Source: Neobacillus mesonae (GTDB lineage Bacteria > Bacillota > Bacilli > Paenibacillales > Paenibacillaceae). Taken from it: 64,000 nt of DNA. The stretch spans positions 744,001 through 808,000 of the forward strand of contig JAMBOW010000001.1 of NCBI GenBank assembly GCA_023715865.1. The letters are read 5' to 3'. This document shows, piece after piece, positions 18,245-27,678 of the stretch. How positions within the stretch are numbered: the first letter of the stretch is position 1; the number at the start of each line of letters is the position of its first letter. Below the pieces are notes generated by a model. That model was not told the DNA's origin. It searched no databases and saw nothing but the letters and a program-made list of their open reading frames with translations. A program made the position numbers and the translations under genes.

Positions 18245-18938
18245 GCTCAATTTAAGTATCAGTGGTTAATATTTTTATTCGAATATACTTGTTAGTTCCA
18301 TTCAAGTGGCTGGTAGGTTCCATGACTACAACACTCAGTTTATATGACTTGAGCAGATCTTGACTCCAGCAGTTGAAAAGTTGAAAACCGTCGTCGTGGT
18401 TCTGAACTAGAGCGACCTCGTTTACAACCTCATCGCACCAAGGCGCTTATTTTAAACAAAGACTCCAGATAGACCCATACAAAAACCTCTTAATAGAGCA
18501 AATATTAGAATTAATTGCTTTATTAAGAGGTTTTATTTAATTTATGTTACTAAGCGAACTTTGGATCGATAATGAGGTAGATAATTGAACGCGAGGGTTT
18601 AGCACAATACATTGCGAGCGTATGCTCTGCAACTCAATAAATTGGTTGCGGACTTCGCTGATGTAGATATTTCTGAGGTGACTTTGAATCTCTTGTAGGA
18701 ATACTTGGTGTTTGAGCAGGTTGCCTATTGAAGTTGAATACATAGTAAACAAGAGTGAAAATCGAAATGAAGCGGATAAGTAAGAATAGTTTATACGATT
18801 GATTTGCCATGGATGGATATCAGCCGATCCCTAGTCTGTATACTTTAAAGGGTGTAATGATCTGATCTATCTTTTCTTTTAGTTACTCCGGGTGCTGGGA
18901 TGTTTTGAGAGTGTTCTGTAATGCGTAAAGACTACACA
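18245..18938. other. Intergenic stretch with long hairpin and decayed sequence
   Basis: A hairpin at 18482-18534 pairs AAAACCTCTTAATA with TATTAAGAGGTTTT and ends in T, giving a terminator on either strand. Between about 18590 and 18790 several short coding-like pieces appear in different + strand frames (for example EREGLAQYIASVCSATQ and VEYIVNKSENRNEADK), interrupted by stops. No family is recognisable. Confidence 0.4.
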
Positions 18939-19832
18939 TTAGTGGATCTGATCCTCAGATAAATACAGCTCTCTTGCAGTCCGAAGGAAGAGTTTTACCC
19001 CGTGTGAAGACTCGCTGAATGAAGGAACAGCTAGGTGAATCTCTCTAAAGGGTTGAGGGTCAATCGTCCTGATGCGGACATTGGGTGGTATTGATGATAG
19101 TGACAAAGAAGTTCTCGAAACGATTGAGACGCCGAGCCCTTCTTGAATCATACTCAACGCCGTGTTTATGTTGTGGCCATTATATTTGGCATGCAAGGTG
19201 ATTCCGAATTCTTTAAATAGCTCGATAATTGGCGTTACAAAACCACCTTGGCACACAATCATAGGCTCATTATCTAAATCTGTAATATGAATGGTCTGAC
19301 GACTTTGCAATGAATGATCATCCCGATGGACTAGACATAATTCATCACGAAAGAAAGGAAGCGTTTCAAGTTCGTTGCATGGCGGAATAATCCATCCAAC
19401 ATCGATTATTCTGGATTCTAGCCAATTCGTAATTTCTTCAATGGTTCCCTCAAACAGTTCGAATGTCAGCCCCGGATGTTTCTCCCCAATACTTCGTAGT
19501 ATTTTCGGCAAGAAGTGCGCAGACACAATGGGGAATACCCCAACACGGACGGTACCCACATCAAATCCTTTTTCAGCGGTAACCTCCTGCTCAACCTTAT
19601 TAAATCCATTAATGATCTCTCTGAATATGACAAGCAGGCGCGTACCAATATCGGTAAGGTGAATAACTCCGTTTCTTCGTTCCCGTATCATGAGAGTAAC
19701 TCCTAATTCGGATTCAAGTGTAGAGATGGCACGGCTTACAGCAGGTTGCGACATATGCAGTTGTTCCCCAGCCTTGGTAAAGCTACCGGTCTCGACGATC
19801 TTCACAAATAAGATGAGTTGAGAAATATTCAT
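18939..19832 (-). CDS. LysR-family transcriptional regulator
   Basis: A 297-residue LTTR with the N-terminal helix-turn-helix (FTKAGEQLHMSQPAVSRAISTLESELGV) and a two-lobed ligand-binding domain (VGVFPIVSAHFLPKIL onward). AAGGAGA lies upstream of the ATG. It diverges from an EamA transporter and probably activates it in response to a transported or internal metabolite. Confidence 0.9.
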   Translation of the reverse strand: MNISQLILFVKIVETGSFTKAGEQLHMSQPAVSRAISTLESELGVTLMIRERRNGVIHLTDIGTRLLVIFREIINGFNKVEQEVTAEKGFDVGTVRVGVFPIVSAHFLPKILRSIGEKHPGLTFELFEGTIEEITNWLESRIIDVGWIIPPCNELETLPFFRDELCLVHRDDHSLQSRQTIHITDLDNEPMIVCQGGFVTPIIELFKEFGITLHAKYNGHNINTALSMIQEGLGVSIVSRTSLSLSSIPPNVRIRTIDPQPFREIHLAVPSFSESSHGVKLFLRTARELYLSEDQIH

Positions 19833-19888
19833 AACAAATTTGATATCTCCTTAATAAAATTAATGCATTTTATTTATTTTTCAAAGCA

Positions 19889-19916
19889 TTGTACCATAAG
19901 TGAACATCATTATACA
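19889..19916 (+). promoter_or_regulatory. Putative promoter of the EamA transporter gene
   Basis: TTGTAC (19889-19894) and TATACA (19911-19916) are 16 bases apart, just upstream of the AAAGGAG ribosome binding site, inside the LysR-EamA divergent region. Confidence 0.45.
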
Positions 19917-19933
19917 AAGGAGTCTGATGCTTC

Positions 19934-20836
19934 ATGCAGCTTTCAAAAACACATACTTTTTTGCTAATAACGTTTTTAGTAGCGATGTGGGGGGTGAACT
20001 GGCCATTATCTAAATATGCGCTCCAATTTGCAACGCCATTGCTCTTCGCCGGTTTGAGAATTACAATCGGAGGTTTCATTTTGCTACTGTTCGCTTTGCC
20101 ACGTTATAAATACATTAATTTGAAGGATACTTGGCGTATTTACCTGATCTCCGCATTGCTAAATATTATTCTTTTTTTCGGCTTTCAAACGTTTGGACTG
20201 AATATGATGCCTGCCGGTTTATTCTCGACGATCGTGTTTATGCAACCCGTTTTACTTGGAATCGGAGCGTGGCTGTGGTTGGGTGAAACCATGAATGGTT
20301 TCAAAATCGTTGGTCTTATTCTAGGCTTCATAGGAGTTGCTGTTATCAGCATAAATGATAGCTCTAGTCATATTTCAATCCTGGGTATCTTGCTTGGTTT
20401 AGCCAGCACAATTACTTGGACATTCGGTACAATTTATATGAAGAAAACATCTACTAAAGTCGATGCGATCTGGTTGACTACTCTTCAGATGATCTTTGGT
20501 GGAATTGTGTTGTTAGTTGCGGGGACAACCGTCGAAAATTGGACGGATATCATTTGGAATCAGCAATTCATCTCGACTTTGTCGATTATTGCAATCTTCT
20601 GTACGGCGCTAACTTGGCTTGTTTTCTTTTGGCTTGTTAGATCAGGCGAAGCCGGAAGAATCGGATCGTTTAACTTTCTGGTCCCACTCATTGCAATAGT
20701 GATTAGCGTTATCTTTTTGGGAGAAACGATTACTACGAAGATGGTGGTAGGACTTGTTCTAATTATCATTGGTATTGTGCTGGTAAATCTTAAAATAAAT
20801 TCACTGCAAAAGCATAGCAATATGCATAGGGGATAA
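19934..20836 (+). CDS. EamA/DMT-family transporter
   Basis: A 300-residue membrane protein with ten hydrophobic helices in two EamA repeats (start VAMWGVNWPLSKYALQFATP; first-repeat end LGIGAWLWLGETMNGFKIVG; second-repeat end VISVIFLGETITTKMVVG). Members export amino acids, metabolites or drugs. AAAGGAG lies 11 bases before the ATG. Paired with the divergent LysR regulator. Confidence 0.9.
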   Translation: MQLSKTHTFLLITFLVAMWGVNWPLSKYALQFATPLLFAGLRITIGGFILLLFALPRYKYINLKDTWRIYLISALLNIILFFGFQTFGLNMMPAGLFSTIVFMQPVLLGIGAWLWLGETMNGFKIVGLILGFIGVAVISINDSSSHISILGILLGLASTITWTFGTIYMKKTSTKVDAIWLTTLQMIFGGIVLLVAGTTVENWTDIIWNQQFISTLSIIAIFCTALTWLVFFWLVRSGEAGRIGSFNFLVPLIAIVISVIFLGETITTKMVVGLVLIIIGIVLVNLKINSLQKHSNMHRG

Positions 20837-20881
20837 TAAGAATGGGACAAATATCAACAACTTATTTTGAGTTTCACATGT

Positions 20882-20998
20882 ATGGATAGGGGAAATATTC
20901 GCAAAAAGTTACTTGAGGATATACAAAACAGTGTTCCAATAGCTCGTGAGAAAATTTCCGAAATTTTTATCGGAGTGATCCTTATTAGCTATAGTTAA
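20882..20998 (+). other. Short open frame of doubtful status
   Basis: ATG at 20882 opens 38 codons (RKKLLEDIQNSVPIAREKIS) ending in TAA. GGATAGGGG surrounds the start but no proper ribosome binding site is placed before it. It may be a remnant; no family recognised. Confidence 0.25.
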
Positions 20999-21070
20999 AA
21001 ATTACATGGTTTAATTGAACATCCTGAAATAATTCCGTCCCTTGACGGAGGTACACAAGAACATAATGCT

Positions 21071-21104
21071 AAACAAAGTCGCTAGCTAGCGACTTTGTTT
21101 TTTT
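21071..21104 (+). terminator. Strong terminator
   Basis: AAACAAAGTCGCT and AGCGACTTTGTTT pair in a 13-base stem, followed by TTTT. Confidence 0.85.
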
Positions 21105-21690
21105 GGATAGTCGTATTTCTCCCGTACAAACATTTCAAATATCTTTACTGATAACGTCAGATACTACTCAGGTAAAAGATGTTGACAATATGTTGTTAAA
21201 AAAATATCATCCAAATCTTATTCAATCCAATCCACTCCACTATTTACCAAGTCACGACGCCATGATTATCAAAAAAACAACAGTTGGCTCATCGCTATTT
21301 ATTGTGGCAAACCTCTGGGGGATTTCGCCTCGGCTTCTATCAATAGCCGTACTTCAGGTATTGTGAAGTTTGATTAGGACAGTATAAATCAACTTGTTCT
21401 AGCGGTATGGAATTTTTATCAACAACCGAATATTGAATGTCGTAGCAGCTATGGTGGCTTGGTATTACCTTAAATGAAAGAAAAAAATACTGAATGAATT
21501 GAAGATTTTCTTGTCAAAAAGTTTGGAACATATTTATACAGATAACGAAAAGAACATGGTTATACCAATTTTTCACAAATCATCCATGAAGGAGCTTTGC
21601 AATTGGCTAGCGGTAATATCACTATGAATAAGGAGGAAGTCGCCCAAAAGATTGCATTATTTGTAACAGGCGGATCTCATATTTTTTGAG
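21103..21690 (+). pseudogene. Decayed coding sequence, family unknown
   Basis: Protein-like segments appear in changing frames: an 87-codon frame from 21103 (TTG, no ribosome binding site) with DVDNMLLKKYHPNLIQSNPL, and a later segment at about 21520-21690 with KEHGYTNFSQIIHEGALQ and ITMNKEEVAQKIALFVTGGS ending in TGA. Stops and shifts separate them. I cannot name the ancestor. The hairpin GGAAGGAACTGT/ACAGTTCCTTCC follows at 21718-21748. Confidence 0.4.
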
Positions 21691-21717
21691 AGAACATTAC
21701 GCTAACAGATAAGTGCA

Positions 21718-21748
21718 GGAAGGAACTGTAAGAAGGACAGTTCCTTCC
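21718..21748 (+). terminator. Terminator-like hairpin
   Basis: A perfect 12-base stem with a seven-base loop; the downstream tract (TTTAGTC) is short in T. Confidence 0.6.
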
Positions 21749-21848
21749 TTTAGTCTCATTTTTCGGCATTAAATAATTTGAAAATAAAGGTTTTTATAAA
21801 ATATAAGTTGCATTATAGGAAAAGATATCATACAATACCAACATGTTA

Positions 21849-21864
21849 GTGATTGATCAATCAC
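21849..21864. promoter_or_regulatory. 16-base perfect palindrome, candidate TetR-type operator
   Basis: GTGATTGATCAATCAC is self-complementary throughout. A related core ATTGATCAAT recurs at 22106-22115, 45 bases before the NAD(P)H oxidoreductase start. No regulator gene is intact nearby. A 32-codon frame (about 21893-21991, LPLIEQGQTIYLEALVVDHP) lies between and looks like a gene scrap. Confidence 0.5.
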
Positions 21865-22159
21865 AAACTTTTGGAACCAGAGGAGTAAGAATAAACAGTT
21901 ACTACCACTCATTGAACAAGGTCAAACGATTTATCTCGAAGCGCTTGTCGTGGACCATCCATCGTTCTCACTGACTCAAGCTCACTGAAACTTCACAACA
22001 AACAATTGATGAGAAGGGTTTGAAAAGAGAAACTCTCTTAACATGAATTCAGGTAGGAAGTTCTTACAGATTTCATACGAAATACTCAATTTTTCATTAA
22101 AAGTAATTGATCAATCGATAAAAAAATACAGTTTTTGCAAAATGAAAGGAGACATCCCT

Positions 22160-22726
22160 ATGAACCATTTGATTGTGTATGCCCATCCAAGAAAAGAGAG
22201 TTTTAACCATGCCATACTGGAGACTGCTGTCCGAGGCCTTCAGGAAAAAGGACATGAAGTAATCGTGCGCGACTTGTATGCGATGGAGTTTCAACCCGTT
22301 ATCAGTAGCAGTGAAATTTTGGGCGGAGTAGGCGAAGACATTGAACAGGAGCAGGAATATCTGAAGTGGGCGGACGTCATCACTTTGATCTATCCAATAT
22401 GGTGGACCGGCCTGCCTGCAATCGTCAAAGGCTATATTGAGCGGGTCTTTACTTACAGATTCGCCTACCGTTACGTAAATGGGGAGCAAAAAGGATTGCT
22501 GAAAGGAAAAAAAGCCATAATCATCAACACGCAAGGAAAATCGCATGCCCAGTATGCTGACAGCGGCATGGATAAGGCGCTACTACTGACTTCCGACAAA
22601 GGAATATTTGAATATTGCGGCATAGAAGTGTTGCATCATGAATTTTTAGAGTCCGTACCGAGCTCCGACGAGGCGACGCGAACGGTTTGGTTGAAACAGA
22701 TCGAAGAGATGGTAGGCAAAGCGTAA
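22160..22726 (+). CDS. NAD(P)H oxidoreductase, flavodoxin-like (YwrO/KefF type)
   Basis: A 188-residue flavodoxin-fold quinone reductase. The FMN phosphate loop is seen in HPRKESFNHAIL (residues 8-19), the central WADVITLIYPIWWTGLPAIVKGYIERVF is characteristic of the family, and NTQGKSHAQYADSG follows. ATG at 22160 has AAAGGAGA nine bases upstream; the longer frame from 22043 includes an uncharacteristic extension. Two GATTGATCAATC-like palindromes upstream suggest control by a TetR-type repressor that is absent here. Likely role: quinone or electrophile detoxification. Confidence 0.88.
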   Translation: MNHLIVYAHPRKESFNHAILETAVRGLQEKGHEVIVRDLYAMEFQPVISSSEILGGVGEDIEQEQEYLKWADVITLIYPIWWTGLPAIVKGYIERVFTYRFAYRYVNGEQKGLLKGKKAIIINTQGKSHAQYADSGMDKALLLTSDKGIFEYCGIEVLHHEFLESVPSSDEATRTVWLKQIEEMVGKA

Positions 22727-22795
22727 GTAACATTATTATTGTCGCAATCATAATCGTATAAGTTCCCGTAAAAATCATCAGGTTCTAAATGAACT

Positions 22796-22894
22796 GTTAA
22801 CCTAACGGAAAACGTTAAGTTAAAATAGAAAGGAGCAGTTTGCCGGTCGGCAGCTGCTCCTTTTTTTGTTAATCTAACGGGCAGGATAATTAAA
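22796..22894. repeat. Complete PR-terminator-PR composite
   Basis: Left PR (22796-22823): CTAACG-GAAAA-CGTTAA core. Terminator (22832-22867): GGAGCAG and inner GCCG pair with CGGC and CTGCTCC, then seven T. Right PR (22869-22894): TTAATCTAAC-GGGCAG-GATAATTAAA. The best-preserved example of the composite. Confidence 0.88.
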
Positions 22895-23095
22895 TCATGT
22901 CTTGAATACATTTTTGATAAGGAGGATTTACGAACTTCCTTAATATCACGGTAGCTGAAATTGCAAAAACCACATAAGATAATGATCGAATTCAGAGACA
23001 GATTGATAATGCCGATGAAATTATGACTGTTCGTAGATACAATAATGTTAACTGATATTGCAGTAAAATTGTATAAAAGAAAGGAACAACCGTCA

Positions 23096-23701
23096 ATGAA
23101 CAAATCTGCATTCACAATTGCGATAAGTGGACCCTCTGGTTCAGGTAAGACTACGGTAACAAAACAATTAAGAGATAAATTTGACGATGCAATATCATTC
23201 CACTTTGATGACTATGCTTCTACTAATAAATATCCAGATGATTTTTCGGAATGGTTGAAAAAAGGTGCCGATCCTAAATTGGTTCAAAATCCAAAATTTA
23301 ATAGAGACTTATTTGAGTTAGTTCGAGGAAGGTCGATAGAACTACCTAACGGGCAAATATTAAGATCAGAAAAATATATTATAGTTGAAGAACCTTTTGG
23401 TAGAGGTCGGGAAGGGATGGCCGAATTAATTGATTTTGTAGTCTGTATTGATATTCCATTAGAAGTAGCACTAGCTCGTAGGGTTTTAAGAGAGATACAA
23501 ACAGCCGAAAGAAATCCAACTGAAACATTAAATACCGTCGGAGAATATATGTCCCAATATCTTAACGTTATAAGAAATTTATACCAATCAATTAACTCAA
23601 AAGTTATGGCTGAATGTGATTTAATTGTATCTGGCCTTGAACCAATCGATGCAATTACAGACAAGATAATAATAGAACTTGAGAAACGAAATTATAAGTA
23701 A
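23096..23701 (+). CDS. P-loop NTPase, uridine-kinase-like
   Basis: A 201-residue kinase-fold protein with Walker A GPSGSGKT at residues 12-19, FHFDDYAS (substrate-side Asp) and a lid-like RRVLREIQTAERNPTETL. Resembles uridine kinase/AAA small-molecule kinases; substrate unknown. ATG at 23096 has AAGGAA about ten bases upstream; the frame can be read back to TTG/ATG at 23045 without a good site. Confidence 0.78.
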   Translation: MNKSAFTIAISGPSGSGKTTVTKQLRDKFDDAISFHFDDYASTNKYPDDFSEWLKKGADPKLVQNPKFNRDLFELVRGRSIELPNGQILRSEKYIIVEEPFGRGREGMAELIDFVVCIDIPLEVALARRVLREIQTAERNPTETLNTVGEYMSQYLNVIRNLYQSINSKVMAECDLIVSGLEPIDAITDKIIIELEKRNYK

Positions 23702-23721
23702 CTCAAAGGAGATAGCAACAC

Positions 23722-23810
23722 TTAAATTAACGGAAAACGTTAGTTCAATACAGTATGTAGCAGTTGCCGGTTGGCAGCTGCTCTTTTTCATTATGCTAAC
23801 AGCGTTAAGG
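23722..23810. repeat. PR-terminator-PR composite
   Basis: Left PR TTAAATTAACG-GAAAA-CGTTAGTTCAA (23722-23748); terminator AGCAGTTGCCGG..GGCAGCTGCT with a T run (23757-23788); decayed right PR CTAACAGCGTTAAG (23794-23807). Confidence 0.8.
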
Positions 23811-24169
23811 ATTTGATTTTTTTCTAGCAGTGCCCACAATTCGCGAGCCTGTTCGTTTGAGGGACAAGCATTTTTATTAAGAATACGTTCGTTGACGTCA
23901 TGAATTAAATCAGTATTTCTTTTTTCAGTCCTTTATTTATGTATGTAGTTCATATGATGTCATTCATATTCTCCTGATCGTGAGGGGCTCCATTCCTGCT
24001 ATGAAGTACACGCTAAGACTCATAAATTGTCGCGAGACGTCTTGATTATTTGACAATTTTTTTAGAGGCTGCTGCATAATACGAGTAAGGGGCGTCTATT
24101 ATACAGGCGGTTTCTTAATTAGGAGTTTCGTATAATCGGTTCTACTGCAAAAATGGAGGTTTTTCAAAC
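23811..24169. other. Intergenic stretch with a leftward gene scrap
   Basis: On the minus strand a frame from about 23920 to 23760 reads DLIHDVNERILNKNACPSNE then QARELWALLEKNQILNAV before running into the terminator repeat. It has no start codon. Probably the remains of a gene cut by the repeat insertion; family unknown. Confidence 0.35.
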
Positions 24170-25594
24170 ATGGATATTCAAGGAGTAATCAGCAAACTAT
24201 TGCCGATTCTGTCTCAGGTACTGATTATGGGGCTAGCGGTTTTAGGAGTTCTCTGTCTCTCTTATGCTTTATATCGGAAGAAAGGCGGGATAAGAAGGTT
24301 CTCGTATAAACAGTTTATTACAGCTTTATTGCTCATCATGTGGTTTGGCATCGTATTGGTATTGACCACAATCAGCAGGGGCCCAAACTTTGAAGGGTGG
24401 TTCAATTTTCGACTGTTTAGCGGCTATCATAGTGCCTGGCATCAATGGTCCCTCAGCGAGTTTCAGCTCATTATTTTTAATATGCTGATGTTCATGCCCC
24501 TTGGATTTTTTATGCCGCTTCTGGGGAGGAGAACTCGGCGTTTTGCGCCTGTGCTTTTGATTTCTCTGGTCGTCACCATCGGCATTGAGTTTACACAGAT
24601 GATTAGCCGCAGAGGCATCTTTGAGCTAGACGATATTCTGCACAACACCATCGGCAGTGTAGCGGGCTACTTGATCATGAACGCCATTTTAGACAGCGCA
24701 AAGCAGAGAAAGCTAGCTATCCGTTCAGCAGGGCTTGCGCTATGCATTCCACTAGTTTTTGTTCTATTGTTCACCTGTGCGCTAGTCGTTTATCAGGCTA
24801 AGGAGCTTGGCAATCTTTCCATTCGTCCGGCAATAAAGCAGGATATGCGCGAGGTCGAGGTTGAACTTGATGTCGAGCTTCCGAACGAGGCAGAGCCGGC
24901 GTCACTCTATTTCAGCGAAAGGGTCTTTAATCCTGGGTTTGGGAAGGAGATGGCGGCGCTTGTCGAGCAGTCTTTCGATCTGCAGCGGAAGTATGGAAGC
25001 CGAATTGATGGAATGAACCGGATCTGGTCATTTATGGACCGCGATGGGAATCCCTACACGTTCAACTATAACTTAAAGGACGGCTGGTGGCAGCTGTATA
25101 TCGAGGGCGGTGAGAGTGTCACGATGAGTGAAGAAGAGACAGCGAAGCATAGACAATTCTACGAAGGCTGGATGCTTTCCAACGATATTCTGCCTGCGGA
25201 CGCCGTCTACAGCATACAGAATGAGGATACGCTGAGGTGGGATATTAGACAACCCATGACCGCAATTGCGAAGGACGAGAAGGATTTTGCAGATGGAATG
25301 ATTATGCTGATTCCCTCTTCTGATGATCAGAAGGCGCCTCGTGATTTGTTCCATTCTATGAAAGAAAATAAGTATGTGCGTAAAGTGGAGTTAACAAGCC
25401 CCGCACAGGCTTACGAGGAAGTCCTTAAAGGGAGCTTCTACGTGTTTAATGATCTACAGAAAGGCGATTTGCTGCGCATTGAACAATATGAGCTTGCGTA
25501 CACCTACGATTCGAAAGGGTATTACCAGCCGGTTTACCGCTTCATCGGCACGGTGAATGGAGACCCTTGGGAAACGCTAATACCGGCTATGTAG
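24170..25594 (+). CDS. VanZ-family membrane protein with large extracytoplasmic domain
   Basis: A 474-residue protein. Residues 1-200 form the VanZ-like part with about six membrane helices (MLMFMPLGFFMPLL, IEFTQMISRRGIFELDDILHNTIGS carry the conserved VanZ motifs). Residues about 215-474 form a soluble, charged domain with no family I recognise. VanZ of the vancomycin cluster lowers teicoplanin susceptibility; most chromosomal relatives are of unknown role. GGAGG lies nine bases before the ATG. The gene is more GC-rich than its neighbours. Confidence 0.82.
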   Translation: MDIQGVISKLLPILSQVLIMGLAVLGVLCLSYALYRKKGGIRRFSYKQFITALLLIMWFGIVLVLTTISRGPNFEGWFNFRLFSGYHSAWHQWSLSEFQLIIFNMLMFMPLGFFMPLLGRRTRRFAPVLLISLVVTIGIEFTQMISRRGIFELDDILHNTIGSVAGYLIMNAILDSAKQRKLAIRSAGLALCIPLVFVLLFTCALVVYQAKELGNLSIRPAIKQDMREVEVELDVELPNEAEPASLYFSERVFNPGFGKEMAALVEQSFDLQRKYGSRIDGMNRIWSFMDRDGNPYTFNYNLKDGWWQLYIEGGESVTMSEEETAKHRQFYEGWMLSNDILPADAVYSIQNEDTLRWDIRQPMTAIAKDEKDFADGMIMLIPSSDDQKAPRDLFHSMKENKYVRKVELTSPAQAYEEVLKGSFYVFNDLQKGDLLRIEQYELAYTYDSKGYYQPVYRFIGTVNGDPWETLIPAM

Positions 25595-25742
25595 GACATT
25601 GGAGTCTTAAAGGAACTCTTGCCGTACGAAATACGGAAGAGTTGCAGACAGTCATCCCCATATTTAAAGAAAGTAGGGAAATAAAATCTTTAAAGATATT
25701 GAATTGGATAGAAGCGTGAAGTGGTTAATCAGGCAAAAAAAT

Positions 25743-25870
25743 GTCGAGGGACAAGGACATATTCCCATTGAAGTCGCTATTTTAGCGGCTTTTTTATTTT
25801 ATCAGAACAAGTTCGTGTCCCGAGCCAAAGACAAGAACTTGTTCCTATTACCGATTAGGCGTATATCTGA
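25743..25870. repeat. HR element, full copy
   Basis: Begins GTCGAGGGACAAGGACATA; hairpin 1 is AGTCGCTATTTTAGCGGCTT followed by TTTT; hairpin 2 pairs AGAACAAGTTCGTGTC (25804-25819) with GACAAGAACTTGTTC (25830-25844); it ends with TTACCGATTAG. Compare copies at 31950, 38249 and 49837. Confidence 0.8.
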
Positions 25871-26057
25871 TCGATTTGGAAGGGTACTTCAACATTGCGC
25901 TGGCCAAGGCCATGGGGATCAGAAATACAGGAAGCAAACAATAGATATTCGGATTATATTTGTTGGGATAAACTCACAGAGGACGGCAACTGGGGGTTTT
26001 TATCAAAAGACAATACAGTGATGAAGACACCCTATGGATTTGGTTTGAATGACAGAC
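25871..26057 (+). pseudogene. Decayed gene fragments
   Basis: Two protein-like pieces in different frames: LEGYFNIALAKAMGIRNTGS (about 25871-25937), and YICWDKLTEDGNWGFLSK to PYGFGLNDRLIL ending in TAA at about 26068. Ancestor not identified. Confidence 0.35.
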
Positions 26058-26609
26058 TCATTCTTTAAAATAGGGCGTCATCCCTCTTGAATATAGGTTC
26101 TCTACTAACTCGAAAAATTCTTCTGACGACAAATCCTTTTGACGCTGGAGCCAAAGACGAAATAAAGAAAGGGAAGTTGTCAGGTAGAACTCAATTAAAT
26201 ATGGCGTTAAGGTATGGTTTTGTGGAACGTTTAATTCTAATTGGTCTAAAGTGATTTCTTTTTTTAAGCGTTTTAAAAAACGTGAACTTCCATAATCACC
26301 CAAAAGAGCATTAAGAACCAGAAGATGTTCTCTTTTGTCCAGACAGTAGAGCGTATCTTGAACCGTATGCATCGATATTTCTTTATTCGCCAATTCTTTT
26401 TTAATGTCATTTAATAAGTCATTTTCAACAGAGTCTAACAATTCGTAAATGTCAGTAAAGTATTGATAAAAGGTGCTGCGGTTATATCCTGACTTATTCG
26501 CAATTTCTTGAACCGAAATTTTCTCAATCGGTTTTTGGCTATATAATTCACAAAAAACTTCTACAAACTTTTGTCTTGTTTTCTCCGTTATTTGGGGTTG
26601 CTTGTTCAT
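26058..26609 (-). CDS. TetR/AcrR-family regulator
   Basis: A 183-residue regulator with N-terminal helix-turn-helix (EKISVQEIANKSGYNRSTFYQYFTDIYELLDSVE) and a helical ligand domain (TetR_C_33-like, ending VENLYSRGMTPYF). TAGGAGG precedes the ATG. Divergent from a ketopantoate-reductase-family gene, which it probably represses through sites in the shared interval. Confidence 0.88.
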   Translation of the reverse strand: MNKQPQITEKTRQKFVEVFCELYSQKPIEKISVQEIANKSGYNRSTFYQYFTDIYELLDSVENDLLNDIKKELANKEISMHTVQDTLYCLDKREHLLVLNALLGDYGSSRFLKRLKKEITLDQLELNVPQNHTLTPYLIEFYLTTSLSLFRLWLQRQKDLSSEEFFELVENLYSRGMTPYFKE

Positions 26610-26639
26610 GTTTTCCTCCTACTAGCAAATAAGAATATC

Positions 26640-26720
26640 ATCCGACAAATCATAAAAAACTGATGGTTGATCAATGAATAATGAAAATTTATAATCACAT
26701 CATACAACATGTTGTCGGAT
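26640..26720. promoter_or_regulatory. Divergent regulatory region with inverted ATCCGACA/TGTCGGAT
   Basis: ATCCGACA (26640-26647) and its exact complement TGTCGGAT (26713-26720) stand near each of the two divergent genes. The second overlaps a perfect 12-base palindrome ACAACATGTTGT (26704-26715). Candidate TetR operators. Confidence 0.55.
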
Positions 26721-26757
26721 AATCAAAAAGAAATGTTAATAAGTAGGGGTGGTTTTA

Positions 26758-27678
26758 ATGTCAGCAAAACAAGATAGAATTTTAATTTTTGGTGCAGGTG
26801 TCATCGGGAGCATGTACGCAATTAAGCTTATTGAAGCAGGTTTTGACGTTACCCTGTTTGCACGTTCTAATAAATATAAATCATTAAGAGAAAATGGCCT
26901 GCAATATAAAGAAAAAGATACAGTTAGATCTATACAAGTGAATGTCATTGATAGGCTCGAAAATGACGATGTATACGATTATATATTCGTTACCGTTCGT
27001 TATGATCGGTCTGAGTCAGCGTTGTTAGCGCTACAAGATAATCAAAGCAAAAATATAGTTACGATGATTAGTAACTCAATAGGATTTTCTTCGTGGCTGG
27101 ATATCGTGGGGGATAGACTTTTACCAGCTTTTCCTGGCTTCGGCGGACAGATTAAGGATGGAGTATTGCATGCTCGATTTCTACCAAAGATTATAGCGGC
27201 AACAGCATTTGGAGAAATTAATGGTGCAGTGACAGAACGCATAGAAGACCTCACAAAAATATTTAAAACAGCAAAGCTTCCTTACGTTATTAAAAAGGAT
27301 ATGCAGTCGTATCTAATCACACATTCCGTATCAGACATTGCCATGCTGAGCGTTTTACAATCCGAGAATAAGATAATTGACAAAAAAACAGCCAGAACCA
27401 GAAAGACGGCACGCAAAATAACAGTCACTCTAAAAGCATATCTAAGGGCAATACAAAAAGCTGGCGTTTCAATTGATCCACCAATGCTTAAAATGGTGCT
27501 TAAATTCCCAAACTTATTTTTGGATCTTTTCTTTATGACATGGCTACGAACTAAAATGGTTAGGGATATGATGTTGCCGGATTATGCGAATAATGCTAAC
27601 AATGAGATTGTGCAGCTGAGTCATGATTTAATGAAATTTTTAAGTCAAAATGATATCAAATCGGAAATCCTTGACTAA
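26758..27678 (+). CDS. Ketopantoate reductase (ApbA/PanE) family oxidoreductase
   Basis: A 306-residue NADPH-dependent oxidoreductase with GAGVIG at residues 12-17, DYIFVTVRYDRSESAL, and an ApbA C-terminal helical domain. The typical catalytic Lys-Asn region is replaced by less conserved sequence, and similar TetR-linked members occur outside pantothenate operons, so pantothenate synthesis is not assured. ATG at 26758 follows AGGGGTGG. Its stop is next to a PR composite. Confidence 0.8.
   Translation: MSAKQDRILIFGAGVIGSMYAIKLIEAGFDVTLFARSNKYKSLRENGLQYKEKDTVRSIQVNVIDRLENDDVYDYIFVTVRYDRSESALLALQDNQSKNIVTMISNSIGFSSWLDIVGDRLLPAFPGFGGQIKDGVLHARFLPKIIAATAFGEINGAVTERIEDLTKIFKTAKLPYVIKKDMQSYLITHSVSDIAMLSVLQSENKIIDKKTARTRKTARKITVTLKAYLRAIQKAGVSIDPPMLKMVLKFPNLFLDLFFMTWLRTKMVRDMMLPDYANNANNEIVQLSHDLMKFLSQNDIKSEILD

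Noticed and set aside
22043..22159. N-terminal extension of the NAD(P)H oxidoreductase
   Set aside because: The extra 39 residues have no family match and include a palindromic operator-like site; AAAGGAGA before ATG 22160 decides the start.
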